From positions 35,337,534 through 35,401,533 of the forward strand of contig JAVIAB010000092.1 in the NCBI GenBank assembly GCA_032433765.1: 64,000 nt of DNA, written 5' to 3'. This stretch comes from Megaustenia siamemsis (taxonomy: Eukaryota; Mollusca; Gastropoda; Stylommatophora; Ariophantidae). Within the stretch, counting starts at the first letter, position 1, and the number at the start of each line of letters is the position of its first letter. Made by a program: the position numbers and the translations under genes. Of this stretch, positions 21,801-31,008 are shown one piece after another. A model generated the notes under the pieces. The model saw nothing but the letters and a program-made list of their open reading frames with translations. It searched no databases and was not told the origin of the DNA.

Positions 21801-22355
21801 GACAGACAGATAGTATCTCTATGCCTTGATAGACAGACAGACAGATAGTATCTCCATGCCTTGATAGACAGACAGATAGTATCTCCATGCCTTGATAGAC
21901 AGACAGATAGTATCTCCATGCCTTGATAGACAGACAGACAGATAGTAAATCCATGCCTTGATAGACAGACAGACAGACAGATAGTAAATCCATGCCTTGA
22001 TAGACAGACAGACAGACAGATAGTAAATCCATGCCTTGATAGACAGACAGACAGACAGATAGTAAATCCATGCCTTGATAGACAGACAGACAGACAGATA
22101 GTAAATCCATGCCTTGATAGACAGACAGATAGACAGATAGTAAATCCATGCCTTGATAGACAGACAGACAGACATATAGTAAATCCATGCCTTGATAGAC
22201 AGACAGACAGATAGTAAATCCATGCCTTGATAGACAGACAGACATATAGTGTATCCATGCCTTGATAGACAGACAGACAGACAGACAGATAGTAAATCCA
22301 TGCCTTGATAGACAGACAGACATATAGTGTATCCATGCCTTGATAGACAGACATA
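18599..22355. repeat. CAGA-rich satellite of about 3.75 kb, over 100 units
   Basis: The unit core is 'gatagtatctccatgccttg' followed by 'atagacagaca' and a variable number of further GACA steps, giving units of mainly 32 and 36 bp and longer ones at the left edge (up to about a dozen extra steps near 18745-18810). From about 21950 rightwards the core changes to 'gatagtaaatccatgccttg'. All three minus-strand frames are open for kilobases because neither core nor GACA run contains a stop on that strand. The predicted peptides (cycling SVCLSIKAWRYYL) are therefore artefacts of composition. Confidence 0.97.
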
Positions 22356-22584
22356 TGGTGTTAGCGACCATATTTTTCCGTGACCAACGTTTTTGCTTGA
22401 CGTGGTTGGTAACGGGTCAGGTCGCCCCATTACTTCCTATAAAAATCTCAGGTACCCATTTTTAAAAGTTGGGTAAACTTTGTTGGTCACGAAGAAAAAA
22501 TATGTATAACCACACCTGGGAATTGAACTCTGACTCTTCTGGTGAGAAGCGAATGCCCTAACCACTCATTCGCCGAGTCTCCCC
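22349..22584 (-). mobile_element. tRNA-derived SINE, family S2
   Basis: On the minus strand it begins 'gggggagactcggcgaatga' then 'gtggttagggcattcgcttc' (A-box region) and 'cagagttcaattcccagg' (B-box region). That is a well-preserved tRNA-like head different from S1. Its 3' end reads 'tatggtcgctaacaccat', nearly the same as the S1 body ('tggtcactaacaccata'). It sits exactly at the right edge of the CAGA satellite. Confidence 0.75.
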
Positions 22585-22717
22585 CACACAGCACGCTCAA
22601 TTACTTTTTGTTTTAACAAAGCCCCTATTTTAATTCTTTTAGCAGCTTCTTCTGTAGCGTCATCTCAGATTTTTGGAGATAGCACCCAGCTCACTTCTCA
22701 AAACCACAACCCCTGCC

Positions 22718-22764
<47 letters not shown>

Positions 22765-23654
22765 GCCCCCATGGCACTCTCTTTCTCTCTCGTTCAAAAC
22801 AATAACACAGTCTCTCTCACGCGTTCTTTTTTTATTTAAAAACCCTCTATCCCCTTTTCTCCCATCCTTCTTAAAGCGAAATCGCACCCTCTCTATCATT
22901 CTCTTTGCGTAACAATCTATACAAGTCTCAATTTACCCGTTTTTTGTGTCTCTCTTTAACACATAGTTTTTCTCTCCCTTTCTCTCTCCCATCACAACTC
23001 TCGCCTCACAGACTCGCAGATCACGCCCACCCCTCTGCAACTTCCGATACTCTAATCCCATAATGCATCTGGCTTGAACCATGAGGGTGACCAATCACCA
23101 AGTTCCAACAGACAATAATTTTTACGTCACCAGACCAGGGTTAAATAGAATTTTTCCAAGGTCGTTTGTTAAAAAAAAATAGTTCACCGAGTTTCTCCAC
23201 TGTGACCCGACAAGGAAGAAAAAGAAGAATAAGAAAAAAAAAACTTTAATTCTGAGAAATAAAACGTTCGTGAATGGTTGACGCTTTAGCGAAAACACTT
23301 GCGAATTTCGACAAACTCTGAACTATTCTGATCTGGCCCCATGAAATGTACACATTGTTCTTAACCTCTTAGATATTTTTTGTAGGGGATTGGTAACGAG
23401 CTTGCCGGTTCCGTATTATTAGCCACGTTTATAATGTGTAATTTGGAGCAGCGTTTGAAACTATCCACGGATATATTATAACATAGTGTCAAGATAGTAA
23501 GCAAGAAGAAATGCTGAATGGAAATTTAGTTCAGTACGTGAACACAAACTGTCGTTTGCTTCATACAATTTGAGATAATATATTAATGCCAGAATTTGTG
23601 CAGTGTCAGTCATCTTTAATCGTATAGGTATTATGTGCTATAAAGGACATAGCC
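22585..23654. other. Spacer with (CT)n
   Basis: (CT)n at about 22720-22762. No gene is recognised; the frames over the CT tract are low-complexity. Confidence 0.45.
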
Positions 23655-24362
23655 TTAATAGTAAAAAAGACAGAAGTAATGATAGCAACAAAGAAAAAGA
23701 CATCACAGCATTGCAAAATATAAACTAGTGGAGCAATATTAAAACAGGTAAATGTATTTAAATATGTGGGAACGATGTTAACTTCAGATGGTATATGTAC
23801 AACAGACGTGAGATACAGAAGGGCTCGGGAAAAAACAGCTTTCTAAAAAAAATGAAGATACTCCTGTGCAATCCATTTTTGACAATAGGAACAAGAAAAA
23901 AGTTCTTAAATATAATGGTTATGGCATTTGTTATGTTATGTAGAGCCAGTCTTAACATATGGATGTGAATCATGGACATTTGGAGAACAGACAAGAAAAT
24001 CACTGGAGGCTGTAGAAATATGGTTTTACAGAAGAATGTTGAAAATACCATGGACAAATAAGAAGAGTAATGAAAACATTCTGAAAGAGGCCAAAGCAAA
24101 AAGTGAGCTAATTTCCAATATTAGGAAGAAACTATCATCATTTTTTGGCCATGTAATGAGAAGGGAACAGTTGGAATATTTTATGACAACTGTGAAAGTT
24201 GAGGGACGAAGAGATAGAGGGAAGCAAAGAAAAAAGATATCAGACAGTTTAAGAGAATGGCTTGGCAGAAGGTCAACATCAGAAATGATAAATAACTGTC
24301 GAGATCGAAAGTTGTGGAGAGACATGATCACCTACGCCAGCAGGCATGGTACTTGATGATGA
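23655..24362 (+). pseudogene. RTE-like LINE relic (family A), C-terminal half of RT
   Basis: Reads 'VNVFKYVGTMLTSDGICTTD', a break, then the open frame 23928-24356: 'EPVLTYGCESWTFGEQT', 'FYRRMLKIPWTNKKSNE', 'FFGHVMRREQLEYFMTTVK' and 'LWRDMITYASRHGT'. It ends in an ATGATGA tail. The region between 23840 and 23930 is frameshifted. It is the most complete family A C-terminus in the window. Confidence 0.85.
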
Positions 24363-24785
24363 ATATATGCTTTAGTGAGCCTATAGTCCGTTCATAAATT
24401 CTGGAACATCTTAAAAAAATCATAGCTTCAGAACCTTTTGATAAAAAAGGATTGAAATTTTGGTATGTCAACTGTTGACCACTTCAACCTTAGTCAAATA
24501 TTTAGAAAACTAATCTCCTGTAGGTGTTTTCTTATTTAAGTTATGTATTTAAAAATGCGCGTGTCTGCCGGAACAGATAATTCTAGGTTCTGTGTTTTAC
24601 AGATCATTCATCTCTTGTCCTAACATTCCATGTACTTATTTTTAGACCTTTCCTCCGACATAAGTTCGAATTCCTTCCCATTGCTTTCTCTTGGAATAGT
24701 ATGTGATGAGGTGTATTCTTCAATCTCTTTAACGGTGGTCTGCCACATTCGTCTTTCGTGAACTAGTGGGTTCAATTAATGCCTG
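24363..24785. other. Spacer
   Basis: Nothing recognisable. Confidence 0.4.
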
Positions 24786-24932
24786 AATAAAATGCTGGCT
24801 GAAATCGGATGCACTGGGCCACTGGCGCAGAACACAGTGCAACGTTTTAACAGGTATTCAATCGGAAACACTTAAACAGACAGCTGACTTCTTGAGAGAG
24901 TCTGGAATCCTACTCTGATTGAGTCTTGATCG
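24786..24932 (+). repeat. Dispersed repeat R1 (copy 1) leading into GA-rich DNA
   Basis: 'tggctgaaatcggatgcact', 'gccactggcgcagaacacag' and 'cagctgact' recur in the opposite orientation at 63704-63870. In both copies the repeat ends at 'gatcgcagagag' and a GA tract begins at once. Nature unknown; possibly the 3' end of a retroelement with a GA tail. Confidence 0.75.
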
Positions 24933-25263
24933 CAGAGAGAGAGAGAGAGAGAGGGAGGAAGAGAGAGGGAGGGAGGAAGAGAGAGGGAGGGACGGAGAGA
25001 GGGAGGGACGGAGAGAGGGAGGGAGAGAGAGGGAGGGAGGAAGAGAGAGGGAGGGACGGAGAGAGGGAGGGACGGAGAGAGGGAGGGAGAGAGAGAGGGA
25101 GGGAGGGAGAGAGGGAGGGGAGGGAGAGAGAGGGAGAGGGAGGGAGGGAGAGAGAGGGAGGGACGGAGAGAGGGAGGGACGGAGAGAGGGAGGGAGAGAG
25201 AGAGGGAGGGGAGGGAGAGGGAAGGAGAGAGGGAGGGAGGGAGAGAGAGAGAGAGAGAGAGAC
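24933..25263. repeat. GA-rich (GAGAGGGAGG) array
   Basis: Purine-only tract with irregular mixtures of GAGA, GGGAGG and GGACGG. All translations from it are low-complexity. It could adopt triplex (H-DNA) structure given the strand bias. Confidence 0.95.
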
Positions 25264-26297
25264 GCTCGAAAAAGTCTGACCAATGAGAATAAAGATCTGA
25301 AAAGTTGAAGGGCCTAATTAGCAAGGGGAGATAAAGAAGACAGAGATGAGTTTACTTGATCTCTAATTATGAAGCTGTGCCGTTTGAGACTTAGACTTAT
25401 ATGCCAAATTTAAGACGTACCCGATGACAAAATAAGGAAAAGAGAATCAATTAATCACATAGAGGAAAGTAAGAAAGGGGACAATTACTTGAACTAAAAA
25501 GGAACATCCGTAGTGCTCGAGACTTAAGGTTTATTGGCACGGCACATAATAAATGAATCTTCAATATTTACACATTTTTTCGTAGATGAAATCTTGAATT
25601 TTGTCAAACCTCGTAAACAGAAACGCCACATACCTGACAACCGACTTCGATACATTACAATGTCACATGTTCATAGACTATCAGTTACCTACCCTACATT
25701 CAGCGCTCCAGTACTTTTTATTTGTATCGTCTCCTCAGTTTACATTTGCCAAGGGGACAGGAATAGCATCAGTACTAAGTCCTAAGATATATCTATATCA
25801 CTCATTTTTGTATTCTCATCATTGATATGTTAATAGTTTCTTTAACCTCCTCTCCATTATGTCATGAAGAAGGTTTGCACTCATATGTAAATGCACCATT
25901 ACAAACTCACTGGCTTGGAGATCTCTTTCTTACGTTGTCCAGTCGGCCAAGCTGAAAAAGGAATATGCTTGGCCTACTGATTTTGTGGTCGTGTTAACAG
26001 CAGAGAAGAGTTATGACTCCCTCACAATGGAATAGGAGGATTTAGTACAATGAAGTATATCCCTTTAAAATTGATTGCCCCGCTGTTTCATTAATGATGT
26101 CGTCACAGATTACTGCATCCGACATGATAATCTACATACAGACTACATTATAATCTGGATTGCCACGAAATGCATATCACCTGACTCATCTACTAAAAGA
26201 AAAACAGCGGAGAAGATCTAAAACAGAACAAAGATCCCAGTCTAAAAACAAACAACATGAAAACCACAACTGCAGTTTATTCACTCTGTCCTCGCAA
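25264..26297. other. Spacer
   Basis: Short open frames between 25534 and 25825 have no recognisable domain and I do not support them as genes. Confidence 0.4.
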
Positions 26298-26633
26298 AGA
26301 AGACACATCAACAAAGCTCTGACAATAATCCAGACAGCTGCATTGAGAAGACACATCAACAAAGCTCTGACAATAATCCAGACAGCTGCATTGAGAAGAC
26401 ACATCAACAAAGCTCTGACAATAATCCAGACAGATGCATCGAGAAGACACATCAACAAAGCTCTGACAATAATCCAGACAGATGCATCGAGAAGACACAT
26501 CAACAAAGCTCTGACAATAATCCAGACAGCTGCATCATGAAGACACATCAGCAAAGCTCTGACAATAATCCAAATAGGTGAATCGAGAAGACACATCAAC
26601 AAAGCTCTGACAATAATCCAGACAGATGCATCG
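26298..26633. repeat. 48-bp tandem repeat, 7 copies
   Basis: 'agaagacacatcaacaaagc' begins each unit (26298, 26346 and onward). The period is a multiple of three, so the array is open in phase on both strands with 16-residue repeats. Units differ at 'agctgcattg' versus 'agatgcatcg'. No promoter, splice or domain evidence suggests a gene. Confidence 0.95.
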
Positions 26634-26639
26634 ACATTT

Positions 26640-27355
26640 CTGTGAGCAACCCTAGACTTTCCAGGAAAGCAAACTTTGAAAGAATCCAAGCAAAGGTAAT
26701 CCAAAGACTGGGCATGATGAAACAAACTAGCGGACACATCTTGGGTAGCAAATAAAGAGATCATATAACAAATTTCCCCCTGGAGCAGCCAGACCCACCA
26801 TGGAATGTGCTTTAATTCTCTCGGGCAACAGCAGCCAAGATACATTTGGGGAAATTTGACAAAGTCCAAAACATGACACTCAGAACACTTTAGGAGCAAT
26901 AAAAAAGCACACCCATAATAAAAACAGAGATAGACTAGATCTTGAGCTTGTCCTACTCTGTGGAATGTGCGAAATCCCAATTCGAAATGTTCGCCATGCT
27001 GTCACTTATCCAACTAGAATAAACAAAACCCTTAGACATCTGCACACTGGTATTCACAGATAATTCTGCAACTGAAACAGCAACGAAAGGAAGCAGTTAC
27101 ATAACTCAAACTAATGGAAAGACAAAATGCACTATCTTCTAGCGAGAGAAAGGTGCATATATTTCAAAGCAGAGGCAGTGGAACCCCACACACCCAAACA
27201 GACTCAACAACAAGAGGACCTAAGTCCAAAATTGTCACCTTCAGTGATGCAAGGACAGTTTTTCAAGCCATATCAAACCCCAAACAGGACAGGACGAGAT
27301 GCAGTAAAACAAAAAGTAATGGGAATGAATTTCCTGTATGTATTTTAAAACACTT
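26640..27355 (+). pseudogene. Possible LINE relic with RNase H remnant
   Basis: Heavily broken plus-strand frames give 'LGAIKKHTHNKNRDRLDLE' followed by 'NSATETATKGSSYITQTNG' and 'SKIVTFSDARTVFQAISNP'. That order resembles the end of an RT, then the start (D-N-S-A-T-E) and the 'FSDA..V.QAI' segment of RNase H in Jockey/I-type elements. The alignment is by eye and interrupted by several breaks. Confidence 0.4.
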
Positions 27356-27504
27356 TTAGGCGCCCTCGCCGATGCTTGATAGTTGAGATGTAGCTGTTGC
27401 ATCAAATTCTGTTTCAAGTTAGGAAAAATATAATGCTATAAAATGTTAAAGGACGGCCTTTGAGGGGCGTTATATGAACCTCTTTAAGACCATTATAAGG
27501 AGAT

Positions 27505-27715
27505 GGAACATTAGTGGATGTTGACGAGAAGTCAGTGGCAATCAACGATAGAAGCTGTCACAGAATTTTAACTGAAGATTTGATGATTCGGCTCGTGGTA
27601 TCAAAGTTTGTATTTATACCACTGATCACCTACCAAAAGAACCAACTATTTCAGATTTGCTTAGACCTAAAAAAGTCATGCTGCCAATGCTACGTCTGCG
27701 ATTTAATTTAAATAC
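27505..27715 (+). pseudogene. Mariner-like transposase fragment
   Basis: The open frame contains 'INDRSCHRILTEDLMIRLV', then 'SKFVFIPLITYQKNQ' and 'QICLDLKK'. This follows the second HTH to linker region of mariner transposases (S-C-H-x-I-L-T-x-D-L, K-F-V-P, D-x-K). Only about 60 residues remain and the catalytic DDD domain is missing. Confidence 0.55.
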
Positions 27716-27769
27716 ACGTTTATATTAAATTACATATTTCTTTACATATCCCTTGTGTCTGTTTGTTTG

Positions 27770-27850
27770 TTTTTGTTGTTTTTCTGCTGAAGGCCTTATG
27801 TAGGCTGGAACATTATGGTTTTGTATTGTTCTTCTTTGTAAAGCAGTCAC
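27770..27850 (+). repeat. Diverged copy of the hammerhead-like repeat
   Basis: 'tttctgctgaaggcctta' with 'ggctggaaca' matches the core and flank of 7022-7118 with several substitutions, including in the GAAA position. Probably inactive. Confidence 0.45.
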
Positions 27851-28055
27851 AATACAATGTGCTAAATTAAACCGCAATTATTGTCGTATTCCCCTGAAAC
27901 TAAACTCTTGATCACTTAATCAGCGAGCCAATATGCTAATCACTTGCCGCTGTTACTTCCACATCGTTTATACATTTGTAATAATTGATATAGTTATATA
28001 GAGGCAGATTCGTTGATGGTGTATTTTACTGTGTAACATTACTGTAAGACCGTCT

Positions 28056-28385
28056 GCACACACACACACATCACTCACTTTCTTCCCTCAACACTGCTGA
28101 AACACGGCACACATACACATACGCACACACATACACATCCCCAAATCTCTTACACCAACAAACACTGTGCGCATGCACACACACATGCACAGACCACACC
28201 ACACACACACACACACACAATCAAACAAACCCACATCGCTCCACTTTCTTCCCTCAACACTGCTGGAAAACTGCATGCACACACATCCCCAATATCTTCC
28301 CCAAACAAACACTACTGGAACATTGCGCGCGCTCGCACACCACATCCCCAAATCTCCTCCCCCAACAGACTTTGCAGCAACACAG

Positions 28386-28422
<37 letters not shown>

Positions 28423-29410
28423 TTCCCTAAACCTCCTCCCCTGACATACATTGCAGCAAGACTGCGTGCACACACACATACTTCCCTAAACCTCCTCCCC
28501 TGACATACATTGCAGCAAGACTGCATGCACACACACATAAACACATCCTCAAACCTTCTCCCCCAACATATATTGCAGCAACATTGAGTGCGCACACACA
28601 TCCTCATATCTCCTCCCCAAACAGACATTGCAGCAAGACTACACACACACAGACATTGCAGCAACACTACATGCACACACACACACAAATCCCCAAACCT
28701 CCTCCCCCAACAGACATTGCAGCAAGACTACATGCACACACACACACACAGACAAATCCCCAAACCTCCCCCAACAGACATTGCAGCAAGACTACATGCA
28801 CACACACAAATCCCCAAACCTCCTTCCCCAACAGACATTGCAGCAACACTACATGCACACACACACAAATCCCCAAACCTCCTCCCCCAACAGACATTGC
28901 AGCAAGACTACATGCACACACACATCCCCAAACCTCCTTCCCCAACAGACATTGCAGCAACACTACATGCACACACACACAAATCCCCAAACCTCCTCCC
29001 CCAACAGACATTGCAGCAAGACTACATGCACACACACATCCCCAAACCTCCTCCCCCAACAGACATTGCAGCAACACTGCGTGCACACACACACACACAC
29101 ACAAATCCCCAAACCTCCTCCCCCAACAGACATTGCAGCAACACTGCGTGCACACACACACACACACACAAATCCCCAAACCTCCTCCCCCAACAGACAT
29201 TGCAGCAAGACTACATGCACACACACATCCCCAAACCTCCTCCCCCAACAGACATTGCAGCAAGACTACATGCACACACACATCCCCAAACCTCCTCCCC
29301 CAACAGACATTGCAGCAAGACTACATGCACACACACATCCCCATGTCTCCTCCCCCAACAGACATTGCAGCAAGACTACATGCACACACACATCCTCATG
29401 TCTCCTCACC
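28056..29410. repeat. CA-rich satellite inside the Bcl-2 family intron
   Basis: Units of roughly 60 bp combine (CA)n, 'aatccccaaacctcctcccc' and 'caacagacattgcagcaaga'. From 28056 to 28600 units are diverged; from 28680 to 29400 they are almost identical. A pure (CA)n lies at 28388-28419. Plus-strand frames are open across it because of composition, and one of them runs by chance into the real exon at 29545. Confidence 0.95.
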
Positions 29411-29544
29411 CAACAACTGATGTTCTATTTTGTTTCACTCCCCCAACAACTGATGTTCTATTTTGTTTCACTCCCTCAACAACTGATGTTCTACTTTCTT
29501 TCACTCCCCAACAACTGATGTTCTACTTTCTTTCACTCCCACAG
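29411..29544 (+). promoter_or_regulatory. 33-bp tandem repeat carrying the 3' splice site
   Basis: Four units start at 29411, 29444, 29477 and 29509. Each contains 'aactgatgtt' followed by a pyrimidine-rich stretch. Only the last ends in 'cactcccacag', giving an AG at 29543-29544 directly before the coding exon. The A at 29518 in 'ctgat' is a plausible branch point 26 nt upstream of the AG. Splicing is inferred from the exon phase and these signals. Confidence 0.7.
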
Positions 29545-29685
29545 CAAGGATTCTTGGAGTTCTATGCAGGAGGTGCTGAGTCCAGAAAGAATAATCCATG
29601 GCCATCTTTGAAGACGATTTGTGGATGTGCTGCTGCAGGTTTGGGAGTGCTGACTTTGGGTGCCTTCCTGGCACAGAAGTCCTAA
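29545..29685 (+). CDS. Terminal coding exon of a Bcl-2 family protein (BH2 end and membrane anchor)
   Basis: Encodes 46 residues to a TAA. It opens with QGFLEFY, matching the part of BH2 that follows the conserved tryptophan, where Bcl-2 family genes have a well-known intron; here the exon starts in phase 0 right after a CAG acceptor. After a polar, basic spacer (ESRKNN) come 'WPSLKTICGC' and about 20 hydrophobic or small residues ending 'LTLGAFLAQKS'. That closely matches the C-terminal anchor of vertebrate Bcl-2, which inserts in the outer mitochondrial or ER membrane. The anchor and a strong BH2 end suggest a multidomain, probably anti-apoptotic member, but without BH1/BH3 the class cannot be decided. 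Upstream exons are not found in the window. The frame stays open upstream through the satellite, but that part is intron. Confidence 0.85.
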   Translation, partial: QGFLEFYAGGAESRKNNPWPSLKTICGCAAAGLGVLTLGAFLAQKS

Positions 29686-30583
29686 TCTGATAGATGTCAC
29701 ATTTAATGGTGATACTTCAGTTTGAGATCTGAGACAGCTGGGCCATATTTACAGTTCTTAATTTATTCGTCTTTTCAGAGGAGTCAAAAACAGCTTGTAA
29801 TATAAATTTATACCAGTTTGTGTGGTTTGCCAGATAAACCAACAGCACAATTTTCACACACACAAAAGTTGCGGACCATTTGATTGAAGCAAACTGTATC
29901 TTGAAGAAAGGAATCATAAAGGTTCATTATTTTTTGTAGTCTGTTTTTGTTTTTAAACAACTGTGTACCAGTTCTTTATGACCAGTGATGCAATTTGTGA
30001 CTATTAAGTTCTATTTTCTCTTGTAAAGAAAAAAAAAATCAGAATTATCATTTTATTCCTCCATAACAAAGCCACAGAGATTAGGGGTGTATTTGTATGA
30101 TTGTCTGTAGAAAGCTTTGTATCTGGGTTAACCAACTCATCTCTATATTTATAGTAAATCCTCAAGTTATCTTTGCCTGCTCATAATTATTTCCCTTATT
30201 AAGATGAAAGTGAATCTCTTCTAAGGATCTTTGTTCTAATGCCTTGTGTTATGTTTGTAAGCATTGCATCTTTACTTCATGTTTGCAGTTCCTTGTATAG
30301 TATTCTTCTCATATCAGACAATTCAGAAATAATTATCTGCTGAACAGCTTATATTATGAAAGGATTAAGTTTCTCCAGTTCATTTCTGTTCTTTCTAGCA
30401 TTCCATATCCTATAGAAGTGCAAATATTATTACCTCACCCATATTCTTATTTAACTGAACATTCTTGACTTTTAGGTGTCCAAATGTTATTCAAGTTTGT
30501 AAATGTTGTTTCTGAGTGTGTGCATTTTTTTAAAAATCAGACTGCTGAGGTCATCACTGAATTTGCTCTTCTAACTAAAGTAT
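29686..30583 (+). other. Probable 3' UTR, proximal part
   Basis: AT-rich DNA directly after the stop codon with no repeats until the LINE insertion at 30584. Where the transcript ends is not clear. AATAAA-type signals occur much further on (33051, 33419, 34231, 37510), so the UTR may be long. Confidence 0.45.
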
Positions 30584-30997
30584 ATATATAATACATATAT
30601 AAGTATACATTAGACAAGAAAACAGAACAGAAAATTGAAGCCTTTGAAATGTGGATTTATAGAAGAATAGGTAGAATTGAATGGAAACAAAAGATAACAA
30701 ACGATGAAGTTTTAAAACAACTAAAAATAAAAAGAGAACTACTAAACACAATTAAGACAAGACAAATTAAATTTTTGGGGCATGTTAAAAGACACAACAG
30801 CCTACTAAAAGTAATATTGGAAGGAAAAATACAAGGCAAAAGAGGCAGAGGCAGACCAAGACTAACATGGACGAGTAACATCAATAGATGGACAAGTCAA
30901 TCTATGTCAGCCTGCACCATCAAAGCAAGAAACAGAGTAGAATGGCGATCCATGGTAGCCAACCTTCGTTGCGGAGAGGGCACACGATGAATGAATG
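30584..30997 (+). pseudogene. LINE 3' fragment (family B) with 11-bp target-site duplication
   Basis: An open frame at 30649-30990 encodes 'FEMWIYRRIGRIEW', 'IKFLGHVKRHNSLLKVILEG', 'KRGRGRPRLTWTSNINRW' and 'WRSMVANLRCGEGTR', the C-terminal end of an RTE-like RT. The tail is (GAAT)n. The direct repeat 'aactaaagtat' at 30573-30583 and 30998-31008 brackets it. The frame is intact but the 5' truncation leaves no RT active site. It sits in the putative 3' UTR in sense orientation. Confidence 0.9.
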
Positions 30998-31008
30998 AAC
31001 TAAAGTAT

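Noticed and set aside
18565..22430. Very long minus-strand open frames (up to 931 codons) rich in SVCLSIKAWRYYL
   Set aside because: They are products of the CAGA satellite, open in all frames, with no start context, domain or flanking exon.
22500..22584. Functional tRNA gene (minus strand)
   Set aside because: A and B boxes are good, but the head continues into a SINE body shared with family S1 and no acceptor stem pairs.
24858..25324. Arginine/glutamate- or serine/proline-rich proteins on both strands
   Set aside because: Low-complexity translations of the GA-rich tract.
26186..26980. 264-codon minus-strand open frame
   Set aside because: Its middle is the 48-bp array and its ends lack any recognisable domain; the plus strand has weak LINE/RNase H similarity instead.
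28588..29544. Histidine/threonine/proline-rich plus-strand open frames leading into the Bcl-2 exon
   Set aside because: Generated by the CA-rich satellite in the intron; a polypyrimidine tract and CAG precede the true exon at 29545.
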